From Chloroflexota bacterium (lineage in GTDB: Bacteria > Chloroflexota > Anaerolineae > JAAYZQ01): a stretch of 64,000 nucleotides of DNA. Positions 41,972 through 50,035 of the stretch are shown piece by piece. The stretch is from the NCBI GenBank assembly GCA_018606645.1, contig JAGVRI010000007.1, positions 124,001 through 188,000 of the forward strand, given 5' to 3'. Position numbers and translations under genes: made by a program. Under the pieces are notes generated by a model, which saw only the letters and a list, made by a program, of their open reading frames with translations, was not told the DNA's origin and searched no databases. Within the stretch, counting starts at the first letter, position 1, and each line of letters begins with the position of its first letter.

Positions 41972-43764
41972 TGTCTCAAACGTTCAAATGTCCCAACTGC
42001 GGCGCGCCGATTGACTATGACGGCGGTCCTGATGTGACGATTGAATGCCCCTACTGCAAGGGTTCGGTCATCGTGCCGGAAGAGTTGCGCGGCGGCCGGG
42101 TGCACCTCGGCGCGTTGGGCGAGGGTACCGGGCTCGCGGGTGTGCTGGCAGACGTCACACGGCTGGCCGGCCCGCTGGCCGAGATCGCGCGGCTGGTCCG
42201 CTCCGGCCACAAGATCGAGGCCGTTAAACTGTACCGCCAGACATTCGGCGTCGGATTGCAAGAGGCAAAGGAGGCGGTGGACAAGATCGAGCGCGGCGAG
42301 CCGATCACGATGACCGACGTGACGGTGGAGCGCATCGCGGTCGGCGAACCGGCCGTGCTGACCGATGTGGCGGTCGAACCGATCGCTTCGGCGCGCGCCG
42401 ATCAGGGAGAACGCTGGGTGAAGAGAGCTCTCTTTGCCACGGTTGCTGCATCCATGGCTCCCCCGGTTGCCGGAATGGCGGTCATTCTGGCTTGCCTGGT
42501 TGGATTCGCTCTCATGTTCTATGCCATTGGCATCCTCCCGCTCCGGTTGAACCCGGTCTACCGCGCGGCGATGGAACTGGTGAAGAACGACCCGGCGGTG
42601 ATCGAACTCTTCGGCTCCCCGGTCCGCGATAGCCTCTTTGTCGTGGGGACGACCGAGGGGGCTTTGGGCGGCTACGAGACCGCCAACCTGCAAGTCGCTA
42701 TCCGGGGTCCGCAGGCGCGGGGCACCGCCTACATCTATGGAGAGAAACAAGAGAATGGCATATGCCACATTTCCTCCATTTCGATCAAGATCGGCGGCGA
42801 GAGGGTGCTGGAGTACAGCGACCGTGAGCCAGAAAAGGGGTTTCAGCCTTCGCGCGCCGTGACGCAGACGGATCTCGCGCCCACGCCGGTTCCGTCGCCC
42901 ACGCCGCCGCCGACGCCCGAGTACGCGAGCGTGGTGCTTCAGTTCGGCGGCCAGGGCACCGGCGCGGGCCGGTTCCAGGATGCGCGCAGCATCGCCTTCG
43001 ACGGCGCGGGTCGCATCTATGTCGCCGAGTATACCGGCGGGCGCGTTCAGGTCTTCGACCCAAGCGGCCAATTCCTCACCCAGTGGTTCGTCGGCGATTC
43101 CGGGACGTGCATCACCGGCATGGCGGCGGACCGCCGGGGGACGGTCTATGTCGTCGCCGACGGGGAAATTCTCCGCGTGGAGGGTGCAACTGGCCAGTCG
43201 CTCGGCAAGCTGGACTACCCGGAGGGTGACGGCTTTGACCTGGTCACGCTGTCGCCGGACGGCGGCTTGCTGGCGACATGGTTCGAGTATGAAACGATCA
43301 GCGAGGGGGTCATTCGGAGGGGGCGCGACGATCTGGTGCGCTTTGATGCGCAAGGCAACGTCACGCAGGTACTGCACGACGTCATCAGTTCGCTGACCGA
43401 CGCTGTCTCGCTGCACTCCTATCCGGCGGTGGACGGCCGGGGCCATATCTTTATCGTCGGCGGCGGAGGCGACGACACGGCGATTTTCAAGTTCACGCCG
43501 GAGGGCCGGTTTGTGGACCGCTTTGGCAGTCACGGCAGCGGGCCGGGGCAGTTGGAGGGTCCCAGCGCGATCGCGGTGGACAATCAGAGCCGCGTCTATG
43601 TTGCCGCTAGCAGTCGCATCGAGGTCTTTGACGCGACCGGTCGCTATCTTGGCGCGTTCCGGACGGAAGGCTATGTCTTTGCCATGGCGTTCAACGACCA
43701 GAACGAACTGTTCACGGTGACGGGCGCGCAGCAGGTGACCAAATTCCGGTTGAACTGGCCCTGA
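41971..43764 (+). CDS. Multi-domain protein: zinc ribbon, L7/L12-like helix pair, TM, Coa1-like and NHL propeller
   Basis: 597 residues. Order: a zinc ribbon ('CPNCGAPIDYDG', 'ECPYCKGSVIVP', residues 7-34); a ribosomal L7/L12 C-terminal-like segment ('IEAVKLYRQTFGVGLQEAKE', ~80-110); a membrane helix (~152-190); a Coa1-like domain (~190-290, 'ELVKNDPAVIELFGSPVRD', 'AYIYGEKQENGICHISSISI'); a Thr/Pro linker; and about five NHL repeats ('FDGAGRIYVAEYTGGRVQVF', 'VDNQSRVYVAASSRIEVFD'). The N-terminus should be cytoplasmic and the propeller outside. The start overlaps the preceding stop by one base, so it is coupled to the secreted proteins. Function unknown: perhaps a membrane sensor that reads an external ligand and binds partners inside. 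Confidence 0.78.
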   Translation: MSQTFKCPNCGAPIDYDGGPDVTIECPYCKGSVIVPEELRGGRVHLGALGEGTGLAGVLADVTRLAGPLAEIARLVRSGHKIEAVKLYRQTFGVGLQEAKEAVDKIERGEPITMTDVTVERIAVGEPAVLTDVAVEPIASARADQGERWVKRALFATVAASMAPPVAGMAVILACLVGFALMFYAIGILPLRLNPVYRAAMELVKNDPAVIELFGSPVRDSLFVVGTTEGALGGYETANLQVAIRGPQARGTAYIYGEKQENGICHISSISIKIGGERVLEYSDREPEKGFQPSRAVTQTDLAPTPVPSPTPPPTPEYASVVLQFGGQGTGAGRFQDARSIAFDGAGRIYVAEYTGGRVQVFDPSGQFLTQWFVGDSGTCITGMAADRRGTVYVVADGEILRVEGATGQSLGKLDYPEGDGFDLVTLSPDGGLLATWFEYETISEGVIRRGRDDLVRFDAQGNVTQVLHDVISSLTDAVSLHSYPAVDGRGHIFIVGGGGDDTAIFKFTPEGRFVDRFGSHGSGPGQLEGPSAIAVDNQSRVYVAASSRIEVFDATGRYLGAFRTEGYVFAMAFNDQNELFTVTGAQQVTKFRLNWP

Positions 43765-43799
43765 TGGCGTCACTTCGTAAGTCACCCTTCCTGGGCCTG

Positions 43800-44255
43800 C
43801 GGCCCATCATTGTGGCGCCACGGGGGATGAAAATATCCAGGAGCCAGTGGCTCTTGTATCTTAACAAATTCGCCCGATGGGGGTGCGATCGGGCTCAGTC
43901 AGCCAGGTCCTGTGGGCTGTTGGCCAGCCCCGAAACGGGGCTTCGCTGATTGAGCCCGCCGCTTCGAGCGGCGGGCGAAGGTGTTCCACTCCCCGGGAGT
44001 CGAGGCTTTAGCCGGTCCACCGCCTAAAGGCTCCACTCCGGGAGTCGAGGCTTCCGCCGGAGCCACCGCCTAAAGGCTCCACTCCAGGGAGTCGAGGCTT
44101 CAGCCGGACAACCCGCCTGAAGGCTCCATTCCCCAGCCGGAGGCCAGGGGTAGGGCAAACCTGCGGTTTGCCCAGGTAGGCGCGAGTAGGGGCGACCGAG
44201 CCGGTCGCCCTACAGTGTGACTCCATCGCGGTTTGTTTTCTGTCAGAGGCCGGCT
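43800..44255 (+). repeat. Composite structured repeat, copy 1
   Basis: Module A part (43811-43845), then a foldable block (43885-43980: GGGCTCAGTCAGC pairing with GCTGATTGAGCCC, inner AGCCCCGAAACGGGGCT, outer CCGCCGCTTCGAGCGGCGG), three reversed B units, a small 'gggcaaacctgcggtttgccc' hairpin, module C, and a D fragment. It fills the gap 43765-44280; no gene there. Copy 2 is at 49727-50035. Confidence 0.8.
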
Positions 44256-44280
44256 TCATATACGGAGCAGGAGGGATCAA

Positions 44281-45750
44281 ATGTCTGCCAAAAGAATATT
44301 TCTCACCATTCTGGCCGCCAGCGGACTCATGCTGGCGGTGGGCATTGGCCCGCGGCTGACCGGAAACGCCCGCGCCTTGCCGCCGACTCAGGCCGGCGCG
44401 ACCATCCCTTACTCCGGCCGCCTGAGCGACGAGGCAGGCAAGCCGGTGGCCGACGGGGCCTACGATTTCACCTTTGCTCTCTATGCCGCCGAGAGCGGCG
44501 GCGAGCCGCTGTGGACGGAAGAACAGGCTGGCGTGGCGGTGCAGGGCGGGACGTTCACCGTCCTGCTGGGCCGCGTGGCCCCGCTTCCGAAAGAAGTGCT
44601 GGAGGGCGGGGCGCGCTGGCTGGAGGTGGGGGTGCGCGGGCCTGCAGAAAGCCAGTTCACCGCCTTAAGCCCGCGCCAGGAGTTGAGCGCGGCTGCGCCC
44701 GCCGCCCCGGCCGGCGCGTCAGCCCCGGCCAACGGCCTGTCTTGCTGGCACACCCACTGGGGAGAAACGTGGACAGGTACTGGCTCGGTTGGGCTAAAGA
44801 TCATTAACACCACCGGTGGCGGTGGCGGCTTTGCCCTTTATGCCGAGTCAAGCGGTGCCAACGCCGCCATCTACGCCCGAAAAACGGACAGCCCGAACGG
44901 CGCGATCATGGGACAGTGCACTGATGGCGCCGGCGTCTACGGGTACGGGGCCGGTGACTCCATCGGCGTCCTTGGCAGGGCCGAGAGCGGCAAGGGCGTA
45001 TACGGCCAAAGCGCCGGGTCCGGCGTGGGCGTGTATGGAAAAAACGATAGCGGCAGCGCCATAGGCGCCGACGGTGGCGGCATTGGACGGAACCTGGCAA
45101 CCATCCGCGCGAACAACTGGAACACCAACCACGGCATGGCTGCCTATCTGACCAATAATAGCGACTACCACACCGTCCATCTTCGCAACTATGGCACGGG
45201 CGGAGGAGTGCTGTACCTGCAAAACAACGGCGACGCCAACGGGACCGGAGGGTGGGACTTTATCTCGGCCCAAAACAAGGATGAAACCGATCTGCAGTTC
45301 CGAGTCCTTACCAGCGGCGAGGTGCGCTCGGATGTCGGTTTCAATACGCCCGCATCGGACTTGGCCGAGATGCTCCCGGCCGTAGAGGGCCTTGAGCCGG
45401 GCGATGTGCTGGTGGTCGGCATGGACGGCAAACTGACCCGCAGCAGCGCGGCATATCAATCCACCGTCGTCGGTGTCTACTCCACCCAGCCGGGGTTCGT
45501 CGGCGGACAGCCGGTGGAAGGGGAAGCACCGGAAGGGCACATCCCACTGGCCGTGGTCGGCGTGGTGCCGGTGAAAGCCAGCGCCGAGAACGGCCCCATC
45601 CACCCCGGCGACCTGCTGGTGGCCTCCTCCACGCCGGGGCATGCGATGAAGGCCGGCCCGAATCCGGCGGTGGGCACGGTCATCGGCAAGGCGCTGCAGG
45701 GTCTGGAGAGCGGGACTGGCGTGATCCAGATGCTGGTCATGCTCCAATAG
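44281..45750 (+). CDS. Secreted fibre-like protein, paralogue 1
   Basis: 489 residues. Signal peptide of ~35 residues ('RIFLTILAASGLMLAVGIGP'). The N-terminal ~150 residues ('TIPYSGRLSDEAGKPVADGA', 'YDFTFALYAAESGGEPLW', 'ARWLEVGVRG', 'LSCWHTHWGETW') are nearly identical to the protein at 48164. The central part has glycine-rich hairpin repeats ('GVYGYGAGDSIGVLGRAESG', 'GVYGQSAGSGVGVYG') of a triple-beta-helix fibre type. The end ('ASDLAEMLPAVEGLEPGDVL', 'KLTRSSAAYQSTVVGVYSTQ', 'NGPIHPGDLLVASSTPGHAM') is shared with many bacterial and phage tail-tip-like proteins. Followed 10 bases later by a small GGGY-type gene. Start ATG 44281 after GCAGGAGGG. Confidence 0.8.
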   Translation: MSAKRIFLTILAASGLMLAVGIGPRLTGNARALPPTQAGATIPYSGRLSDEAGKPVADGAYDFTFALYAAESGGEPLWTEEQAGVAVQGGTFTVLLGRVAPLPKEVLEGGARWLEVGVRGPAESQFTALSPRQELSAAAPAAPAGASAPANGLSCWHTHWGETWTGTGSVGLKIINTTGGGGGFALYAESSGANAAIYARKTDSPNGAIMGQCTDGAGVYGYGAGDSIGVLGRAESGKGVYGQSAGSGVGVYGKNDSGSAIGADGGGIGRNLATIRANNWNTNHGMAAYLTNNSDYHTVHLRNYGTGGGVLYLQNNGDANGTGGWDFISAQNKDETDLQFRVLTSGEVRSDVGFNTPASDLAEMLPAVEGLEPGDVLVVGMDGKLTRSSAAYQSTVVGVYSTQPGFVGGQPVEGEAPEGHIPLAVVGVVPVKASAENGPIHPGDLLVASSTPGHAMKAGPNPAVGTVIGKALQGLESGTGVIQMLVMLQ

Positions 45751-45760
45751 GAGGCGGGCG

Positions 45761-46024
45761 ATGAGAGCGCAAACCGTGATCTTGCTCGCCATCGTCGCGC
45801 TGTTGCTGGCAAGCAGCCTGGCATGGGCGCAATTCGATGGGCCGCCGGGGTACGTCGTTACAGGGACGGCCTCCGGCGGGCACTACCGCCTCACCAGCGT
45901 GACCTGGCAGGCGCACGGCATCGCCAGCGGCGGGGGATACCGCCTGGCCGGGCTGGTCCGCCCCACCGGGACAGGCACGCCCTGCTGCTGCTCCCACCTG
46001 CCCATTACTTTGCGGAAATACTGA
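45761..46024 (+). CDS. Small secreted GGGY-type partner with LPIT tail
   Basis: 87 residues. Signal peptide ~23 residues ending 'AWAQ'. The mature part has 'YVVTGTASGGHYRLTSVTWQ' and 'GIASGGGYRLAGLVRPTG', then a cysteine triplet 'CCCSH' and the tail 'LPITLRKY', a variant of the LPLV tail. It is placed 10 bases after the fibre gene with an AGGAGG site, as in the 12828/14424 pair. The cysteine triplet directly before the tail is unusual and could be a site for disulfide linkage or lipidation. Function unknown. Confidence 0.7.
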   Translation: MRAQTVILLAIVALLLASSLAWAQFDGPPGYVVTGTASGGHYRLTSVTWQAHGIASGGGYRLAGLVRPTGTGTPCCCSHLPITLRKY

Positions 46025-46030
46025 CCTCCT

Positions 46031-46340
46031 ACAACCCCCTCCCCTCTCCGCAACGGACAGGGGAGGGGCGAGGTCCCTGGCGCCAGTGCGGCGGGATTCC
46101 TGATCTCACCAGGCAGATCAGGGAGCGGTCACTTGCAAGGAGTAGCCATGCCCGGCGGGACACCACGAGGGATGAAAATAGCCGGCGGCTGAAGCCTCGA
46201 CTCCGGGTGGGGGAGTGGAGCCTTCAGGCGGTGGACCGGCTAAAGCCTTGACTCCCGGACGAGAGGAGTGGAGCCTTTAGGCGGTGGACCGGCCAAAGCC
46301 TCGACTCCCGTGTGCGGGGAGCGGTCTATTTTCAAGGAGG
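46031..46340 (+). repeat. Dispersed composite repeat (REP, A, B x3, D end)
   Basis: A REP-like 'ccccctcccctctccgc' palindrome (46034-46065), module A ('gtagccatgcccggcgggac', 'gagggatgaaaatagcc'), three B units in the same orientation, and the D end 'gcggtctattttcaaggagg' that reaches the ribosome site of the next gene. No gene in this gap. Confidence 0.8.
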
Positions 46341-46345
46341 GGAAA

Positions 46346-47941
46346 ATGGCTGCTGAGGGAAAGGCTCTGTTTCGGCTGGGGCTGGCCTGGCTGGTGATGG
46401 GACTGACCATCTTCGCCTGTTCCTATCCGGGCACGGTAACCCCCGCTCCGACGCCAACCGCTCCGCCGTCTCCTTCGCCTACTCCGGCCCCCACGCCGAC
46501 GTTGCCTCCTGTCGTGGGCCCCGAACCGTCGTACCGGGTGGGGGCCTTCTACTATCCCTGGTATCAATCGCTGGATGTGGACGGCTATTGGAGGCATTGG
46601 GAGGAAGGCGGCTTTCACCCTCCGCTCGATATTTCCAGCGACTATTACCCCGTGCTGGGCGCCTACAGCGTTTTCGATGAAGGGGTCGTGGCCCAGCACT
46701 TTGCCTGGCTCCGCCAGGCGGGGGTCGGCGTGATCGCCTCGTCGTGGTGGGGCCAGGGGTCGCGCGAGGACCGTGCCGTGCCGCTTATGCTCGACGTCGC
46801 TGAACGATATGACGTCAGGGTCGCTTTTCATATCGAACCCTACATCGGCCGCACCGCCGAGCGGCTGGTGAGCGACATCAAGTATCTCTACCGGCGCTAT
46901 GGCAGTCACCCGGCCTTTTTCCGCACCACCGCCGCCAGCCGCTGGAGCCCGGACCACCGCTCGAAGGGTCTGTTCTTCGTCTGGGGTATCGAAGTCCCTG
47001 ACAACGATTCGCCTCCCGTAGATGCCGCTTACTGGCGCGAGGCGCTGGATGCCATCCACGCCCTGCCGGACGGCGCGCTGGTGATCGTCAGCACGGTGCA
47101 GGGCGACTGGATTGATGGCGGGCACTTTGACGGGCTGTACAACTATGTCACCCTTCGTCTCCAGGAGCAGGGGGGCTTTTCCTGGGCGCGTAGCCTGCCG
47201 CCCGACGCCTGGTACGTGCCCTCTGTCGTTCCCGGCTTTTCGGCCCGGCGGATTGGTTATCCTGAGGGGCTGTACACCCCCCGACAGGACGGCGCCACCT
47301 ACAACGAGCAATGGACGGCGGCGCTGGGGGTGGGCGTGGAGCCGGCGATGGTCATGATCACCTCGTTCAACGAATGGCATGAAGGCACCCAGATCGAACC
47401 GGCGGCGGTGGGGGTGACCAACGGCCGCCAGTATACCTACCAGGATTACGGCGCTCTGCCGCCAGAGGGCTATCTGGACCTTACCCGGCAGTGGGTGGAC
47501 CGCTTTGCCCAAACGACGTGGCCGGAGACAGTGCGGGTATGCATCCGCCTGGCGACGACCTCCGACTGGACCGTATTCCGCCTGGCCGGCGGCGCCGAGT
47601 GGTTACGGCCCGACCTGCGCCAGGCCAGCGCCGAGGCCACCGAGGCGCGCATCCAAGGGGACAACCTCATCTTGAACCAGCCGCTGGCCCGCGCCGAGGG
47701 AGGCGGGACGGTGGAGATGCTCGTCGAATTGCTCTTTGCCATCCCTGAGGACAGCACGGCGCTGGTGTTCGAGATAGACCGCGGGCATCTGGGGACCACG
47801 CGCGCCGAAGTGGCAGACTGTTCTGGCGCTGAGCCTGTCGTTATCGAGACATTTGTGTGGGGCGGGATCAACCCGGCGGTTGACAGCAACACGGCCACGT
47901 TTCAACTTCCGGCTGCGGAATTGCGGACCACCCCGCCCTGA
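46346..47941 (+). CDS. GH99/GH71-like lipoprotein glycoside hydrolase
   Basis: 531 residues. The signal ends at 'GLTIFAC', a probable lipobox, followed by a Pro/Thr-rich spacer. The catalytic region opens 'YRVGAFYYPWYQSLDVDGYW' and has 'LRQAGVGVIASSWWGQGSRE', 'RVAFHIEPYIGRTAERLVSD' and 'ITSFNEWHEGTQIEP', which is diagnostic of the GH99 endo-alpha-mannosidase and GH71-like clan, with E343 of NEWHEG as one catalytic acid. A C-terminal beta domain follows. It probably cleaves alpha-mannan or a similar glycan outside the cell. ATG 46346 is used because the upstream in-frame codons lie in repeat DNA; the repeat ends in the AAGGAGG that serves this start. It sits between the two fibre cassettes. 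Confidence 0.82.
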   Translation: MAAEGKALFRLGLAWLVMGLTIFACSYPGTVTPAPTPTAPPSPSPTPAPTPTLPPVVGPEPSYRVGAFYYPWYQSLDVDGYWRHWEEGGFHPPLDISSDYYPVLGAYSVFDEGVVAQHFAWLRQAGVGVIASSWWGQGSREDRAVPLMLDVAERYDVRVAFHIEPYIGRTAERLVSDIKYLYRRYGSHPAFFRTTAASRWSPDHRSKGLFFVWGIEVPDNDSPPVDAAYWREALDAIHALPDGALVIVSTVQGDWIDGGHFDGLYNYVTLRLQEQGGFSWARSLPPDAWYVPSVVPGFSARRIGYPEGLYTPRQDGATYNEQWTAALGVGVEPAMVMITSFNEWHEGTQIEPAAVGVTNGRQYTYQDYGALPPEGYLDLTRQWVDRFAQTTWPETVRVCIRLATTSDWTVFRLAGGAEWLRPDLRQASAEATEARIQGDNLILNQPLARAEGGGTVEMLVELLFAIPEDSTALVFEIDRGHLGTTRAEVADCSGAEPVVIETFVWGGINPAVDSNTATFQLPAAELRTTPP

Positions 47942-47984
47942 CGCCGGGCACTCAGCAGCCCAACGGCCGGTGTGACAGCTCGGA

Positions 47985-48070
47985 CAATGGGCCGGCGGTC
48001 GGCTGCCCCCTCTGCGGGGGCGCCACCCCGCGCAGGCGGACGGCCAGAAGCTCCGCCGGTGTGGGTGCAA
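47985..48070 (+). repeat. Probable diverged module D
   Basis: 'gccccctctgcgggggc' hairpin, then 'ggcggacggccagaagc', in the same order as the D module within murE. Close by are a 16-base perfect palindrome GCGGAGTGCACTCCGC (48091-48106) and a GGGGAC/GTCCCC hairpin (48117-48132). Confidence 0.4.
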
Positions 48071-48163
48071 TCGCCTGACTGCTTGCGACAGCGGAGTGCA
48101 CTCCGCCTTCAGGCACGGGGACTGTTGTCCCCTCTGAGTGAACATAGTACGGGGAGGGACGAA

Positions 48164-49621
48164 ATGTCTACCAAAAGGATACTTCTCACCATTCTGGCCG
48201 CCAGCGCCCTCATGCTGGCGGTGGGCACCGGACCACGGCTGACCGGGAGCGCCCGCGCCCTGCCGCCGGCTCAGGCCGGCGCGACCATCCCCTATTCCGG
48301 CCGCCTGAGCGATGAGGCGGGCGCGCCGGTGGCCGACGGGGCCTACGATTTCACTTTTGCCCTGTACGCCGCCGAGAGCGGCGGGGAGCCGCTGTGGATG
48401 GAAAAGCAGGCTGGCGTGGCGGTGCAGGGGGGGGCGTTCACCGTCCTGCTGGGCCGGTTGGTCCCGCTCGCGCGGGAAGCCCTGGAGGGCGGGGCGCGCT
48501 GGCTGGAGGTGGGGGTGCGCGGGCCGGGGGAGGCAGAGTACACCCGGCTTGCCCCGCGCCAGGAGTTGAGCGCGGCTGCGCCAGCCGCCCCGGCGGGCGC
48601 GACGGCTCCCTCAAATGGACTCTCCTGCTGGCACACCCACTGGGGGGAGACATGGAGCGGCAGCGGTAACGGCCTTTCCCTTGTCTCTAGCGACGGACAC
48701 GGCGTCGTCGGCCGTGCCTCAGCCACCAGTGGTGAGGTGTACGGCGTCTATGGCCGGAGCGACAGCACAGGAGGCATGGGCGTCTTTGGCCGGGCCTGGG
48801 CCACCAGCGGCGCCAACTATGGCGTTTATGGGCGGAGCGACAGTACCAGCGGCACCGGCGTGTATGGCAAAGCGACCGCCGCCGACGGCACCAACTATGG
48901 CGTGTACGGGTACACCGCCAGCATCTACGGCTATGGCGTCGCCGGATTCCAGACCGGCTACAGCGCAGACGATAACACCTTCTGGGATTCGGGTGGCCTC
49001 TTTGGGGGACGGGAGGGTGTCATTGGCATCAGCAAAGACCCCGGGGGCCATGGCGTCATAGCCGTGCACAAAGCCACCAGCGGCTCCGGCGCAGCGATAT
49101 TGGGCGTGACCCACTCGCCTGACGGCTGGGCCGGAGGCTTCACCACCCCGGCCGGCCACGGCGTCCACATCTCCACCCCAGTCGGGAAGACCGCCCTGTC
49201 CGTGACCGGTGGCAACAAGAGCGCGGTCGTCCGCACCGAAGGCGGCAGCCGCCTCCTTTATACGGAGGAATCTACCGAGGTGTGGTTCACCGACTATGGC
49301 TTCGGGAAACTCCAGAACGGCGTGGCGGTCATCGCCATTGACCCCGTCTTTGCCCAGACGGTCAATCTGGATGAGCCGTACCACGTCTTCATCCAGCCCT
49401 ACGGCGATGCCTCCCTCTATGTGACCAACCGCACGCCGACCGGGTTTGAGGTCCGCCTGCACGATGGCAACTCTGATGTAGAGTTCTCCTATCGCATCGT
49501 CGCCCGGCGGCTGGGTTATGAGGACTCTCGGCTGGAGCGGGCACCGTGGGCGGATGACGATCCAAACCTCTACCCGGAGAAGCAGGCGATCTGGGAGGCG
49601 CAGCCGGGGGGTGCACCATGA
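48164..49621 (+). CDS. Secreted fibre-like protein, paralogue 2
   Basis: 485 residues. The N-terminal ~150 residues are about 85% identical by eye to those of the 44281 protein ('MSTKRILLTILAASALMLAV' against 'MSAKRIFLTILAASGLMLAV'). The centre again has triple-beta-fibre repeats ('GEVYGVYGRSDSTGGMGVFG', 'TNYGVYGYTASIYGYGVAGF'), but the C-terminal ~150 residues differ: 'RTEGGSRLLYTEESTEVWFT', 'YHVFIQPYGDASLYVTNRTP' and 'FSYRIVARRLGYEDSRLE', a tip domain seen in other secreted proteins. The two paralogues thus share a base and shaft but carry different tips, as in tail-fibre or pilus-tip diversification. ATG 48164 after GGGGAGGG. The stop overlaps the next start (ATGA). Confidence 0.8.
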   Translation: MSTKRILLTILAASALMLAVGTGPRLTGSARALPPAQAGATIPYSGRLSDEAGAPVADGAYDFTFALYAAESGGEPLWMEKQAGVAVQGGAFTVLLGRLVPLAREALEGGARWLEVGVRGPGEAEYTRLAPRQELSAAAPAAPAGATAPSNGLSCWHTHWGETWSGSGNGLSLVSSDGHGVVGRASATSGEVYGVYGRSDSTGGMGVFGRAWATSGANYGVYGRSDSTSGTGVYGKATAADGTNYGVYGYTASIYGYGVAGFQTGYSADDNTFWDSGGLFGGREGVIGISKDPGGHGVIAVHKATSGSGAAILGVTHSPDGWAGGFTTPAGHGVHISTPVGKTALSVTGGNKSAVVRTEGGSRLLYTEESTEVWFTDYGFGKLQNGVAVIAIDPVFAQTVNLDEPYHVFIQPYGDASLYVTNRTPTGFEVRLHDGNSDVEFSYRIVARRLGYEDSRLERAPWADDDPNLYPEKQAIWEAQPGGAP

Positions 49622-49692
49622 GGCGAGTGATGGGCATGGCCAACGGCGGGGGATACCGCCTGGCCGGCCTGGTCCGCCCGGCCGAATCATGA
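49618..49692 (+). pseudogene. 24-codon remnant of a GGGY-type partner gene
   Basis: The start overlaps the preceding stop (ATGA). The product contains 'MANGGGYRLAGLVRPAES', matching 'IASGGGYRLAGLVRPTG' of the intact partner at 45761 but lacking the signal peptide and the LPxx tail. It is therefore a shortened copy left after duplication of the fibre/partner cassette. It could still be translated as a short peptide. Confidence 0.7.
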
Positions 49693-49726
49693 GCCAGGCC
49701 AGGCGCTCTCGCTCGATGGGTTACCA

Positions 49727-50035
49727 TCGGGCTCAATCAGCCAAGCTCGGCGGGCCGTTTGCTAGCCCCGAAGGGGCTTCGCTGATTGAGCCCGCCGCTT
49801 CGAGCGGCGGGCGAAGGTTCTCCACTCCTCTTGGCCCAGGAGTCGAGGCTTCAGCCGGACAACCCGCCTGAAGGCTCCACTCCCCAGCCGGAGGCCGGGG
49901 GCAGGGCAAACCTCCGGTTTGCCCAGGTGGGCGCGAGTAGGGAGCGACCGGCCCGGTTGCCCCCTACGGTGCGGCGCCGGCCGAAGGCTCTTCAGGAGCG
50001 ATTCCCATCGCGGTCTATTGTCAGAGGGGGCTCTC
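49727..50035 (+). repeat. Composite structured repeat, copy 2
   Basis: Same order as copy 1 at 43885-44255 with only one B unit: GGGCTCAATCAGC/GCTGATTGAGCCC stem (perfect 13 bp here), AGCCCCGAAGGGGCT, CCGCCGCTTCGAGCGGCGG, 'gggcaaacctccggtttgccc', module C and a D end. It overlaps the last few bases of the gene on the other strand at 50021 and otherwise fills the gap 49693-50020. Confidence 0.8.

Noticed and set aside
41965-43785. 606-codon open frame on the minus strand opposite the zinc-ribbon/NHL gene
   Set aside because: The plus-strand gene has clear domains and a coupled start; the antisense frame is a by-product of high-GC codon use and shows no recognisable motif.
43764-43949. 61-codon plus-strand frame after the NHL-propeller gene
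   Set aside because: It runs through module A of the dispersed repeat and has no ribosome site.
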